In this document: piece after piece, positions 51,841 to 60,640 of the stretch | Position numbering within the stretch: position 1 is the stretch's first letter | Layout: every line of letters starts with the position of its first letter | Origin: Chryseomonas sp014190935 | GTDB taxonomy: Bacteria; Pseudomonadota; Gammaproteobacteria; Pseudomonadales; Pseudomonadaceae | DNA: 64,000 nucleotides | Direction: 5' to 3' | Assembly: GCF_014190935.1 (NCBI RefSeq) | Contig: NZ_JACHVV010000002.1 | Span: 1,116,001 to 1,180,000, forward strand | Program-made: the position numbers and the translations under genes | The notes under the pieces: model-generated | Database searches by the model: none | The model's input: the letters and a program-made list of their open reading frames with translations, nothing else | Told to the model about the DNA's origin: nothing

Positions 51841-53769
51841 ATGAAGAAGTCCGTCGTTTCCAAATATCCGCGCCTGCTCATCGCCGGTGCCCTGGCCCTC
51901 GTCACCGCCCTCAGCCTGGCCAGCTGGCTGTGGCTCACGCCCAGCACGCCGGCGCCTACCGCCACCGCCATGCTCGCCAGCGTGCAGCAGGCTCCCGAAC
52001 ACTGGACCCAGCAGCCGCGTGATCTCTCCGTGCTGCTGGGCGATCTGCGCGCCAAGGCCATCACCGGCGCCGTGATCGGTGATCACACCCTCTACCTAGA
52101 CACCAACCGCGGCGAGCACTATGCCGTAGCCGACAACGGCGGGCGCATCGCCGATCGCCTGCTGGCCGACTACGCCACCCAGGCCGAGCCGCTGTTCCCG
52201 GTGGCCACCTGGAGCGAATCCGGGCAGCGCCATCCCTGGCTCGACGCCCTGCTGATCAACCTGCCGGGCTACCTGCTCCTGCTGTTGCTGGCCATCCCGC
52301 TGGCCCTGAGATTCGCCAGCCCCTTCAAGCTGCATCGCAAGGGCACCGGCATCTCCTTCAAGGACGTGGTCGGCGCCGCCGAAGCCAAGCGGGCGCTGGA
52401 AGACGTCACCACCTGCCTGCGCAATCCCAAGGCCTTCGCCGCCCTGGGTGCCCGTCCGCCCAAGGGCGTGCTGCTGACCGGCGAGCCCGGCACCGGCAAG
52501 ACCCAGCTGGCCAAGGCCCTGGCCACCGAGTGCAACGCCCACTTCATCCAGGTGACCGGCAGCGATTTCTCCTCGATGTTCTTCGGCGTCGGCATCCAGA
52601 AGGTCAAGTCGCTGTTCCGCACCGCGCGCAAGAAGGCGCCCTGCATCATCTTCATCGACGAGATCGACGGTATCGGCCGCCGCGCCGAGCAGTCGCGCTC
52701 CAGCGATGCCGAGGCCAACCGCATCATCAATCAGTTCCTCACCGAGCTGGACGGCTTCGACGGCACCAGCGGCGTGCTGGTCCTGGGCGCCACCAACTTC
52801 GCCGATTCCCTGGATCCGGCGCTGCGCCGCGAAGGTCGCTTCGACCGCACCATCGCCGTGCCGCTGCCGAGCCTGGAAGACCGCCGCGCGCTGTTCGAAC
52901 TCTATGCCGGCAAGCTGCCCTGCGAAGGCGAGCTGGACCTGGCCGCCCTCTCCCGCGGCACCGTGGGCCTGACTCCGGCGGCCATCGCCTACATCAGCAA
53001 CCATGCCGCCCTGCTGGCCGCGCGCGAGAACGCCAGCGCTGTGACCATGGCGCACTTCGTCGAGGCCATCGAGACCTGCCGCATCGGCGAGCAACCGGTC
53101 GGCGTCACCCCGCTGGGTTCGGCCGAGCGCACCCGCATCGCCGTGCACGAAGCCGGTCATGCCCTGGTTGCCGCGGTGCTCAATGTCGGTCGGGTGGAAA
53201 AGGTCACCCTGCTGCCGCGGGGCCAGGCCCTCGGCGTGACCCTGATCACCCCCACCGAGGACAAGCGCCTGCACCTGAAGTCGGAACTCGAAGGCCGCAT
53301 CCAGATGCTGCTGGCCGGTCGTTGCGCCGAGCAGCTGTACTTCAACGAGGTCTCCTCGGGTGCCGCCCAGGATCTGCAGGAAGCCTCCAAGCTGGCGCTG
53401 TCCATGGTCGCCTCCCTGGGCATGGGCCCGAGCGGCTCGCTGCTGAGCCTGCAGGCCCTGCGCGATGCCGGTATCGAGTTCGACGCCGCGCCCAGCATCG
53501 CCTCTGCCGATCAGCTGCTGCACAGCCTGGATCACCGCTGCCTGGCGCTGATCACCGAACTCAAGCCGGCGCTGGACGACATCACCAACCAGCTGCTGCG
53601 CGACGAGACCATCCCCGGCAGCGCGGTGGCCGAGGCCATTGCCCGCGCCAGCGGCCTGGAAGCCTGCGGCGCCCTCAATCGCGCCCTGGCCTTCGTACCG
53701 GAGCGGTCGGCTGATTCGCGCACGGCTGACAGCGAACCCAGCATCGCGGCGGCCTTCAAGAGCGAGTGA
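51841..53769 (+). CDS. FtsH-like membrane AAA metalloprotease, divergent paralogue
   Basis: Inner-membrane ATP-dependent protease of 642 residues. Two N-terminal helices (about 13-33 and 138-160) flank a periplasmic part. The AAA module has Walker A GEPGTGKTQ (Lys about 220), Walker B IIFIDEIDGIG, and the second region of homology with RREGRFDR. The pore motif reads MFFGVG, a variant of FVGVG. The zinc protease site HEAGH lies near residue 436. It differs throughout from housekeeping FtsH, so it is probably an accessory copy. The start lacks a clear ribosome site. A strong terminator follows. Confidence 0.9.
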   Translation: MKKSVVSKYPRLLIAGALALVTALSLASWLWLTPSTPAPTATAMLASVQQAPEHWTQQPRDLSVLLGDLRAKAITGAVIGDHTLYLDTNRGEHYAVADNGGRIADRLLADYATQAEPLFPVATWSESGQRHPWLDALLINLPGYLLLLLLAIPLALRFASPFKLHRKGTGISFKDVVGAAEAKRALEDVTTCLRNPKAFAALGARPPKGVLLTGEPGTGKTQLAKALATECNAHFIQVTGSDFSSMFFGVGIQKVKSLFRTARKKAPCIIFIDEIDGIGRRAEQSRSSDAEANRIINQFLTELDGFDGTSGVLVLGATNFADSLDPALRREGRFDRTIAVPLPSLEDRRALFELYAGKLPCEGELDLAALSRGTVGLTPAAIAYISNHAALLAARENASAVTMAHFVEAIETCRIGEQPVGVTPLGSAERTRIAVHEAGHALVAAVLNVGRVEKVTLLPRGQALGVTLITPTEDKRLHLKSELEGRIQMLLAGRCAEQLYFNEVSSGAAQDLQEASKLALSMVASLGMGPSGSLLSLQALRDAGIEFDAAPSIASADQLLHSLDHRCLALITELKPALDDITNQLLRDETIPGSAVAEAIARASGLEACGALNRALAFVPERSADSRTADSEPSIAAAFKSE

Positions 53770-53790
53770 TGCCAGCGATGCCCTGAAACG

Positions 53791-53818
53791 AAAAAGCCCC
53801 GGTCCGCCGGGGCTTTTT
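53791..53818. terminator. Rho-independent terminator after FtsH-like gene
   Basis: AAAAAGCCCCGG, loop TCCG, CCGGGGCTTTTT. Perfect 12-bp stem with T-runs on both strands, between the convergent FtsH-like and DUF1704 genes. Confidence 0.93.
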
Positions 53819-53841
53819 CATGTCAGCACCTGGATAGGCGC

Positions 53842-55140
53842 TCAGAGGATATTGGCGTAGTCCGCCTCGATCCGATCCAGACTCAGGTGGTTAAGGAAGT
53901 TGGAGAAGCACATCCAGGCCGCCAGGGCGTTGAGGTCCTGGAATTGTGCCGGCAGGTACTTGGGCGGAACCACCACGCCTTCGTCCACCAGCTGGCGCAG
54001 GATGCGCATGTCTTCCAGGGTGGTCTTGCCGCAGAACAGCAGCGGGATCTGCTCCAGCTTGCCCTTGCGCACCGCCAGCTGAATGTAGTTGTAGATCAGG
54101 ATGAAGCCCTTGAGATAGGACAGGTCCTTGGTGAAGGGCAGCCCGGTGGGCGTCGAGCCGCGGAACACCCGGCTGGCGTTCTGGTAGCCCGACTCCAGGT
54201 CGTAGCCCTGCTCCTGGAAGAAGCGGAACACCTCGAGGAAATCAGCGCCGTCCTCGGCCAGGTGGATGGCGCGGGTGCGATTGGTCAGCTTGCGCAGCCG
54301 GGTCGGATAGGAGGCGAAGGCGATCACCTCCATGAGGATCGCCAGACCTTCCTGGGTCACGGTGGACGACGGAGGGCCCTTGGCCAGGAAGGTGCAGATC
54401 GGCTGGTTCTGGCCATTGAGCGTGGTGCCGACGTGCACCAGGCCTTCGTGGACCTCCAGGGCGCGGACGTCGCGCTCGTTGAACAGGGCGTCGGCGCGCA
54501 CCTTGATGTAGTCGGCGCCGGCCGCGGCATCGGCGACGATGCCATCGGACTCGAATACCCGGATGGTGCCTTCCGTCTCGCCGAATACCCGATTGAGCCG
54601 CGCCTGCAGGATGGGCACGGCGTCCTTGGCGGTCAGGGTCTTGGGTTCGTCTTCCAGGGCGCCGCGATGGGCGATGTTGTCCAGGTAGCTGGACATCATC
54701 ATGCCCAGGTCGGCCAGGGTCGGATCACCGGCATGGAAGGCATCCGAGGCCGCGCCATAGAGTTCCTGGGAGATCAGGCCGAAGTCCGGGGTGCCGCGCG
54801 CCTGCAGCATGCGGATCACCATGCGGTATTCGCGGCACATGCGCCTCATGATCTGGCCGACCGGATTGAACTGGCCGAGCTGGCGGGTGACCTCGCGCTC
54901 GATGCTCTGGAATTCACCCTTGAGCGCATCGCCGTCGAAGCCCAGCGGGCGCCCCTCGTAGAAGGCGCGATCCACCGTCGGCAGGCGCTTGCCCTTGCCC
55001 TCCAGGAAGCCCTGGCGCACGCCGTCGTCCCACTTCACCGCATCGAGGATGCGGATCGGCGCCTGGGCCGCGACGATGCGATCGGACAGCTGGCGGATGG
55101 TCTGGTGATAGGGATCGAGAAAGGGCTGGCGGGCATTCAT
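53842..55140 (-). CDS. DUF1704 / QEGLA-motif putative metallopeptidase
   Basis: Soluble 432-residue protein of the family annotated as flavohemoglobin expression-modulating QEGLA motif protein. The name-giving QEGLA appears as VTQEGLAILMEV near residue 270. A zinc-protease-like HEGLVH lies about 35 residues earlier. The eukaryotic DUF1704 relatives (MATCAP/KIAA0895L) are carboxypeptidases, so a peptidase role is possible, but the bacterial function and substrate are unknown. Convergent with the FtsH-like gene. An in-frame ATG at 55140 fits the family length. Confidence 0.87.
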   Translation of the reverse strand: MNARQPFLDPYHQTIRQLSDRIVAAQAPIRILDAVKWDDGVRQGFLEGKGKRLPTVDRAFYEGRPLGFDGDALKGEFQSIEREVTRQLGQFNPVGQIMRRMCREYRMVIRMLQARGTPDFGLISQELYGAASDAFHAGDPTLADLGMMMSSYLDNIAHRGALEDEPKTLTAKDAVPILQARLNRVFGETEGTIRVFESDGIVADAAAGADYIKVRADALFNERDVRALEVHEGLVHVGTTLNGQNQPICTFLAKGPPSSTVTQEGLAILMEVIAFASYPTRLRKLTNRTRAIHLAEDGADFLEVFRFFQEQGYDLESGYQNASRVFRGSTPTGLPFTKDLSYLKGFILIYNYIQLAVRKGKLEQIPLLFCGKTTLEDMRILRQLVDEGVVVPPKYLPAQFQDLNALAAWMCFSNFLNHLSLDRIEADYANIL

Positions 55141-55230
55141 GACGGCAACCGGGCGGCGGGCAAGGCTTCAAGGATGGCCGCTGCCGCGTCTTTTGCCTAG
55201 GTTGCGCGACATCAGACCTGCCGAGTCGCC

Positions 55231-55656
55231 CTATTTGGCGAACAGCTGGCTCATGTCCTTGAAGGCCTTGAACTCCAGGGCATTGCCGCAGGGATCGAAG
55301 AGAAACATGGTGGCCTGCTCGCCGACCTGGCCCTGGAAGCGGATATAGGGCTCGATCACGAACCGCGTTTCCCGGGCGCGCAGACGCTCGGCCAGGGCTT
55401 CCCACTCCTCCCAGCCCAGCACGATGCCGAAGTGCGGCACCGGCACGTTGTGCCCGTCCACGGCGTTGGTATGGGCCTCGTCCTGGGACGCGGTCTTGGG
55501 GTGTTCGTGGATCACCAGCTGATGGCCATAGAAGTCGAAGTCGACCCAGTGGTCGCTGGAGCGGCCTTCGGCGAGGCCGAAGACGTCACCGTAGAAGTGC
55601 CGGGCGGCAGCCAGGTCGTAGACGGGGATGGCGAGGTGAAAGGGCGACAAGGCCAT
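55231..55656 (-). CDS. VOC-family (glyoxalase/dioxygenase fold) protein
   Basis: Protein of 141 residues with two beta-alpha-beta-beta-beta units. Candidate metal ligands His (SPFHLAIPV), His (PVPHFGIVL) and Glu (NALEFKAF) occupy the standard places, so a metalloenzyme is likely, but the reaction is unknown. The start at 55656 follows AGGATG. It is divergent from a LysR gene, with a strong palindrome between them, and is probably its target. Confidence 0.88.
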   Translation of the reverse strand: MALSPFHLAIPVYDLAAARHFYGDVFGLAEGRSSDHWVDFDFYGHQLVIHEHPKTASQDEAHTNAVDGHNVPVPHFGIVLGWEEWEALAERLRARETRFVIEPYIRFQGQVGEQATMFLFDPCGNALEFKAFKDMSQLFAK

Positions 55657-55735
55657 AGCGAGACATCCTGTTGGGGGTGGGATGCCGCCATTCTCACCCC
55701 AGGTTTTCCTGCGCATAAAGCGCATTTTCCTGCCC

Positions 55736-55762
55736 GCGAGCGACAAAAATTTTGTGGCTCGC
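55736..55762. promoter_or_regulatory. 27-bp palindrome between VOC and LysR genes
   Basis: Left half GCGAGCGACAAA and right half TTTGTGGCTCGC are reverse complements except at one pair, around an AAT core. It lies 80 bases from the VOC start and 35 bases from the LysR start. Probably the LysR operator controlling both genes. Confidence 0.6.
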
Positions 55763-55796
55763 TACAGTGGCTGCCCCTGACTTCAGGCCACCCACC

Positions 55797-56681
55797 ATGC
55801 TTCGCGAACTCAAGACCCTGCTTGCCGTGGCCCGCCATGGCAGTTTTGCCGCGGCCGGGCTGCACGTGGGCCTCACGCCCTCGGCGGTGAGCGCCCAGAT
55901 CCGTACGCTGGAACGGCACCTGGGCGTGAACCTGTTCGACCGCAATGGCCGCAGCGCCCTGCTCAACGCCGCCGGTCGCCGCGCCCTGCCCTTGGCCGAG
56001 GAGATCCTCGCGACCTATGCGCGCATGGCCGGCGCCGGTGACGAGATCCAGGGCGAGTTGCGCATCGGCGCCATCGCCAGCGTCCAGACCGGCCTGCTGC
56101 CCGGTACCCTGGTGCGACTGCGCCAGCAGGCACCCCGCCTGGAACCGCGCCTGGTGCCCGGCGTCTCGCTGGCCCTGCTCAGCCAGGTGGATGCCGGCGA
56201 TCTGGATCTGGCCATCCTGATCCGTCCGCCCTTCGAGCTGCCCAAGGAATTGCACGCCACCACCCTGCTGCAGGAACCCTTCGTGCTGATCGCGCCGCCG
56301 GACCTGCCCGGCGACGATCCGCGCCGGCTGCTGGAAACCCAGCCCTTCATCCGCTACGACCGCCACTCCTTTGGCGGGCGGCGGGTCAGTGCCTTTCTGC
56401 GCGAGCAGCGCATGGCGGTACGCCAGGTGCTCGAACTCGACGAACTCGATGCCATCGTCAAGATGGTCGAGCACGGCCTGGGCGTGGCCCTGGTGCCCTG
56501 CGCCGGCCTCTGGCTGGAGCATCCACGAGTGCGCCGGCTGTCCCTCGGCGCCCTCACCTTCCACCGCGAATTGCAGGTCATCAGCCGCCACGCGGGACGC
56601 GATCTGCCCGCCGTGGCGCTATTCCGCCGCTGCCTGACCGAAGCCGTGTCAGAACAGCTGCACCAGCAGCCAGTACAGTGA
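55797..56681 (+). CDS. LysR-family transcriptional regulator
   Basis: Regulator of 294 residues: winged helix MLRELKTLLAVARHGSFAAAG with SAVSAQIRTLERHLG, then a substrate domain from about residue 90. The ATG at 55797 gives the canonical start. Its 3' end overlaps the end of the convergent pit gene by 33 bases. Divergent from the VOC gene, the likely target. Effector unknown. Confidence 0.92.
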   Translation: MLRELKTLLAVARHGSFAAAGLHVGLTPSAVSAQIRTLERHLGVNLFDRNGRSALLNAAGRRALPLAEEILATYARMAGAGDEIQGELRIGAIASVQTGLLPGTLVRLRQQAPRLEPRLVPGVSLALLSQVDAGDLDLAILIRPPFELPKELHATTLLQEPFVLIAPPDLPGDDPRRLLETQPFIRYDRHSFGGRRVSAFLREQRMAVRQVLELDELDAIVKMVEHGLGVALVPCAGLWLEHPRVRRLSLGALTFHRELQVISRHAGRDLPAVALFRRCLTEAVSEQLHQQPVQ

Positions 56682-58259
56682 AGCGGACAGCGCCATGGCC
56701 ACCGGCAGGGTGAGCACCCAGGCCAGCAGGAGGTTGCGCACCGTGCCCCACTGCAGCCCGGAGCCGTTGGCGGCCATGGTGCCGGCCACCCCGGACGAGA
56801 GCACATGGGTGGTGGAAACCGGCAGGCCGAAGGCGTCCGCCGCGCCGATGGTGCCCATGGCCACCAGCTCCGCCGAGGCGCCCTGGGCATAGGTCAGGTG
56901 GGTCTTGCCGATGCGCTCGCCGACGGTGACGACGATGCGCCGCCAGCCGACCAGGGTACCCAGACCGAGGGCGATGGCCACCGCCACCTTGACCCACAGC
57001 GGGATGAAACGGGTGGCCTGGTCGATCTGCCGCTTGAACTCCCGCAGATCCTCCTGCGCCTTGGGCGCCAGCCCCGGCAGGTGCTCCTTTTCCAGCAGGC
57101 GGATGGATTCCGAAGCCAGGTACATGGCGTTGCGCACGTTGGGCATGCTCTGCGCCGGCACGTTGTTGAGGGCGCCATACTGGCGCACCTCGCGGGCGAT
57201 GTCGTCGGTGATGGCCGCCAGCGCAGGCAGCACCTCGGGATTGCTCTGCCGCTTGCGCACGAATTCCAGCAGCACCCCATGGGGATCGGCCGGTGCGGCC
57301 TGGGGCGCCGCCTGGCGCAGGCCGCTGGCGGTGACCTCGGCGACGGCGGCGAAGGCCGGAGTGGCAGTGGCCGGCACGGCTCGGTTGAGCGCATAGGCGG
57401 TCGGCAGGGCGCCGACCAGGATCAGCATGATCAATCCCATGCCCTTCTGGCCATCGTTGGAGCCATGGGCGAAGGACACCCCGGTGCAGGTCAGGATCAG
57501 CAGGCCACGGATCCACGGCGGCGGCGGCTCGGCGCTTTTCGGCTCCTGGTAGAGCGTCTGGTCGCGCACGATCCGCTTGAGCAGCACCAGCAGCAGCGCC
57601 GCGCAGACGAAGCCGATCAGCGGCGAGAACAGCAGCGCATAGCCGACCTTGGCCACCTGGCCCCAGTCCACGCCACTGCTGCCATCCAGGCCGCCCAGCC
57701 AGGCATGCATCAGGCCGACGCCGATGATGGAGCCGATCAGGGTATGGGAGGACGATGCCGGCAAGCCCAGCCACCAGGTGCCGAGATTCCAGATGATGGC
57801 GGCGATCAGCAGGGCGAAGATCATGGCGAAGCCCTTGCCTGCGCCCATCTCCACCACCAGGTCCACCGGCAGCAGGGCGATGACGCTGAAGGCCACCGCA
57901 CCACTGGAGAACAGCACCCCGAGGAAGTTGCAGAAGCCGGACCAGAGCACCGCCGCATTGGGTGGCAGCGAGTGGGTGTAGATGACCGTGGCCACGGCGT
58001 TGGCGGTGTCGTGGAAGCCGTTGACGAATTCGAAGCCGAGGGCGATCACCAGCGCCAGCGCCAGGCCGGCGAAGGGCAGCCAGGTGGTGGGCGGGGACTG
58101 GGCATCGCTGACGTCGTTGTGGATGCCGCCGAGGGTCACCGCCAGACCGGTCAGCAGCAGCACGATGAACAGCACGATCCGCAGCCTACCGGGCTTGCGC
58201 GAACTGTGCAGGGGATGGGACAGCGGTGACAGGGAGGCAACTGGACTGGACGAAGGCAT
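56649..58259 (-). CDS. Inorganic phosphate transporter, PitA family
   Basis: Low-affinity phosphate symporter of 536 residues with about ten membrane helices. The family signatures are present in both halves: GFEFVNGFHDTANAVATVIY near residue 75 (split after TM2) and the inverted partner SFAHGSNDGQKGMG near 278, followed later by GLPVSTTHVLSSG. A large hydrophilic middle loop of about 140 residues separates the halves, longer than in E. coli PitA. GGAG precedes the ATG at 58259. A Pho-box-like site lies 45 bases upstream. Confidence 0.92.
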   Translation of the reverse strand: MPSSSPVASLSPLSHPLHSSRKPGRLRIVLFIVLLLTGLAVTLGGIHNDVSDAQSPPTTWLPFAGLALALVIALGFEFVNGFHDTANAVATVIYTHSLPPNAAVLWSGFCNFLGVLFSSGAVAFSVIALLPVDLVVEMGAGKGFAMIFALLIAAIIWNLGTWWLGLPASSSHTLIGSIIGVGLMHAWLGGLDGSSGVDWGQVAKVGYALLFSPLIGFVCAALLLVLLKRIVRDQTLYQEPKSAEPPPPWIRGLLILTCTGVSFAHGSNDGQKGMGLIMLILVGALPTAYALNRAVPATATPAFAAVAEVTASGLRQAAPQAAPADPHGVLLEFVRKRQSNPEVLPALAAITDDIAREVRQYGALNNVPAQSMPNVRNAMYLASESIRLLEKEHLPGLAPKAQEDLREFKRQIDQATRFIPLWVKVAVAIALGLGTLVGWRRIVVTVGERIGKTHLTYAQGASAELVAMGTIGAADAFGLPVSTTHVLSSGVAGTMAANGSGLQWGTVRNLLLAWVLTLPVAMALSASLYWLLVQLF

Positions 58260-58303
58260 GGGGCGAACTCCGACACGGGATCCACTCAGCCTGCGCCGCC
58301 TGC

Positions 58304-58321
58304 ATGACGGTTTTACGTCAG
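58304..58321 (-). promoter_or_regulatory. Candidate Pho box upstream of pit gene
   Basis: On the minus strand CTGACGT, AAAA, CCGTCAT: two 7-mers with the 11-base period of PhoB sites, A-rich spacer, and 11 of 14 matches to the repeated CTGTCAT. It lies 45 bases before the pit ATG, close enough to repress or activate. Confidence 0.5.
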
Positions 58322-58413
58322 CCAGGTGGCCAGACGACGGATGACCGCCGCGGACCCTTTTTCCTCGGCCTCCCTGGCCTGCTAGGCTGGGGCTTTGTCC
58401 GAGGATCGCGTCG

Positions 58414-59058
58414 ATGCCCCCGCGCTGGCTGCTCTGCCCTGCCCTGCTGCTGTCCCTCGCCGCTGGCGCCCTGGCCGCCGCGGAGCGTCCACCGCGCAGT
58501 TGCGCCCAGGAACTCGGGCAGCGGCCGGCCCAGGCCCTGGCCACCACCTGCCGAGCGCTCTCCCCCGCCACCCATCCGCCCTGCAACGCCGCCAACAGCT
58601 GCGCCCTGATGCAGGACGAGATCGCTCGCAGCTGTGCGCTGTTCGGCGATGGCGAAGCGGCCAAGGAGCCGGGTTGCGGTCCGCGGCCCAGTAGCGCCGA
58701 GGCGGCGGCGGCCGTGGTCCAGCGTTACTACCGGGCACTGGATGCGCGGGACTACGGCACCGCCTGGCAGCTGTGGGGCCTGGACGGCCAGCCCGGCAAC
58801 AATTACGAGAAATTCCGCCAGGGCTATGCCAGGACCCGCAGCGTCCAGGTGACGCTCGGCCAATCGGGCCCGATCGAAGGGGCGGCCGGTTCGAGCCATG
58901 TCAGCATCCCGGTGACGGTCAAGGCGCGCCTGGTCGACGGCACCCGCCAGACCTTCAGCGGCCGCTACCAGCTACGCCGGGTCAACGACGTCGACGGCGC
59001 CTCGGCCGAGCAGCGCCGCTGGCACCTCGAAGGTGCGCAGCTGAAGGCCGAGCGCTAG
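58414..59058 (+). CDS. Exported hypothetical protein with NTF2-like C-terminus
   Basis: Protein of 214 residues with a signal peptide (LLCPALLLSLAAGALAAA). A Cys-rich stretch of about 60 residues follows (five Cys between about 30 and 90), probably disulfide-bonded in the periplasm. The last 110 residues (VVQRYYRALDARDYGTAWQLW) resemble an NTF2/SnoaL-like fold. AGGA precedes the ATG. The stop overlaps the convergent zapE-type gene by 4 bases. Role unknown. Confidence 0.75.
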   Translation: MPPRWLLCPALLLSLAAGALAAAERPPRSCAQELGQRPAQALATTCRALSPATHPPCNAANSCALMQDEIARSCALFGDGEAAKEPGCGPRPSSAEAAAAVVQRYYRALDARDYGTAWQLWGLDGQPGNNYEKFRQGYARTRSVQVTLGQSGPIEGAAGSSHVSIPVTVKARLVDGTRQTFSGRYQLRRVNDVDGASAEQRRWHLEGAQLKAER

Positions 59059-60104
59059 GCCGGCCCGATCTGCCGCAGCTGGGACAACCGGCTGCGCGTC
59101 CGCGACATGTCGGCGATGTCGCTGTCGGCCAGGGTCTCGTCGAGGGGCGCGGTGCTGACCAGGAACAGCGCCAGGCGACGGTCGTAGAGCACATCCACCA
59201 GATTGATGAACCGCTGCCGAGCAGCGGGACTGGCGTCGCGCAGCGGCGGCACGGCGTCGAGCAGCCAGCGCTGCCAAGTTTCGCTCAGGGTCAGGTAGTC
59301 GAGGACCGCGGTGGGGCCTTCGCAGAGATCGGCGAAGCTGAAGTGCAGCAGCCCATCCGCAGCGCTGATAGCAGGCAGACTGCGATGCCCTACCGGCACC
59401 TCCACGCGGGTCTGCACCTGTGGCGGCAGTTCCAGCGCCTGGCGCTGCGCCGAACTACCCGGCCAGAGATAGGCACCGACGCCGAAGGGATCGGGCTCGG
59501 CGGGACTGGCGCCACGATAGTCCTGGGGACCGGCCACCGAGAGGATGTCCATGCGCGTCTCGATCAGCCGGATCGCCGGCAGGAAACGCTCGTGGTACAG
59601 CGGATTGGGCAGCAATCCCTCGGGCGGATAGTTGGAGGTGGTGATCAGCACCACGCCGCGGTTGAACAGGGCCTTGAACAGCCGGGTGATGAGCATGGCG
59701 TCGCCGATGTCATGCACGTGGAATTCATCGAAGCAGAGCAGTCGACAGTCTTCGAGCAAGGCGTCCAGGCTGGCGGCCAGGGCATCGCCGCCGGGCGGCT
59801 GGCGAAACATCCGCTCGTGCAGTTCGCGAAAGAAGGCATGGAAGTGCACCCGGCGCTTCTCCGCGAATGGCAGGGCGGCGAAGAAGCCATCCAGCAGAAA
59901 GCTCTTGCCACGCCCTACCGGGCCCCAGAGATAGAGACTGCGCGGCGCCTGGCGACGGAACAGCCGCGGGCGCAGCAGCTCGTCGGCGAGCTGGGCGAAA
60001 CGGTCGATGACGGCCCGTTGCGCCTCATCCAGGGTATAGCCACGGCGCTGGGCGAGCTCGGCGAAATGCCCCAGCACCTGCTGGGCGGGCGAAGGAGACG
60101 TCAT
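59055..60104 (-). CDS. zapE: Cell division ATPase ZapE / AFG1 family
   Basis: AFG1-like P-loop ATPase of 349 residues. Walker A GPVGRGKS near residue 61 and Walker B LLCFDEFHVHD near 120 match ZapE exactly in spacing, and the family motif TTSNYPPEGLLPN follows near 155. E. coli ZapE acts at the constricting Z ring; Pseudomonas can encode more than one copy, so this may be a paralogue. No zapE-typical neighbours such as ribosomal protein genes are seen, which favours a second copy. Confidence 0.85.
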   Translation of the reverse strand: MTSPSPAQQVLGHFAELAQRRGYTLDEAQRAVIDRFAQLADELLRPRLFRRQAPRSLYLWGPVGRGKSFLLDGFFAALPFAEKRRVHFHAFFRELHERMFRQPPGGDALAASLDALLEDCRLLCFDEFHVHDIGDAMLITRLFKALFNRGVVLITTSNYPPEGLLPNPLYHERFLPAIRLIETRMDILSVAGPQDYRGASPAEPDPFGVGAYLWPGSSAQRQALELPPQVQTRVEVPVGHRSLPAISAADGLLHFSFADLCEGPTAVLDYLTLSETWQRWLLDAVPPLRDASPAARQRFINLVDVLYDRRLALFLVSTAPLDETLADSDIADMSRTRSRLSQLRQIGPA

Positions 60105-60149
60105 GCAGGCGGCCAGCCGAGAAAGATAGGGCGCTATTGAAGCTACAGC

Positions 60150-60179
60150 CGTCGCTGCCGGTCAAGACCGGCAGCGACG
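60150..60179. terminator. Strong hairpin after MAPEG gene
   Basis: CGTCGCTGCCGGT, loop CAAG, ACCGGCAGCGACG: a perfect 13-bp stem beginning 6 bases after the MAPEG stop on the minus strand. No U-run, but the stem is very stable. Confidence 0.6.
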
Positions 60180-60185
60180 TTGCAC

Positions 60186-60572
60186 TCAGGCCGCGGCGAT
60201 GAACAGGCAGAGGCAGCAGAACATGCCGCCGGCCCAGGCCAGCGAGCGGCGGGTGGCGTGATCGCGGATGTACAGCCAGGTGTAGGCGATGCGGCTGAGC
60301 AGGAAGAGGAAGGCCCAGAAGTTGATGGTGCCCTGGTCGGCGCCACCGGTGACATGGGCGACGATCACCGCCGCGGCGAACAGCGGATTGATCTCGAAGG
60401 CATTCTGCTGGGCGGCGTTGGCGCGGGCCCGGGCACCTTCCAGCTTGCCGAGAAAGCTGCGCGGATCCCGGTTGTCCTCGGGCGTGAAGCCACTGCCCTT
60501 GAACTTGGCGTAGTAGGCCGCGCCATAGGGCACGAGGTAGACGAGGAAGATGCACCAGTAGGCGAAGGTCAT
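60186..60572 (-). CDS. MAPEG-family membrane protein
   Basis: Inner-membrane protein of 128 residues with four hydrophobic segments, typical of MAPEG proteins (eicosanoid/glutathione metabolism family). FEINPLFAAAVIVAH near residue 60 is the family signature region, with RIAYTWLYI in the third helix. Bacterial MAPEG functions are largely unknown; glutathione-dependent activity is possible. It ends in a strong hairpin. Confidence 0.85.
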   Translation of the reverse strand: MTFAYWCIFLVYLVPYGAAYYAKFKGSGFTPEDNRDPRSFLGKLEGARARANAAQQNAFEINPLFAAAVIVAHVTGGADQGTINFWAFLFLLSRIAYTWLYIRDHATRRSLAWAGGMFCCLCLFIAAA

Positions 60573-60640
60573 GTCGGCGTCCCTGGAAGGGTGGGGGTTC
60601 GCCTATCTGACCCGCCTCGCCGGGAAAAATCCACTCCCCC

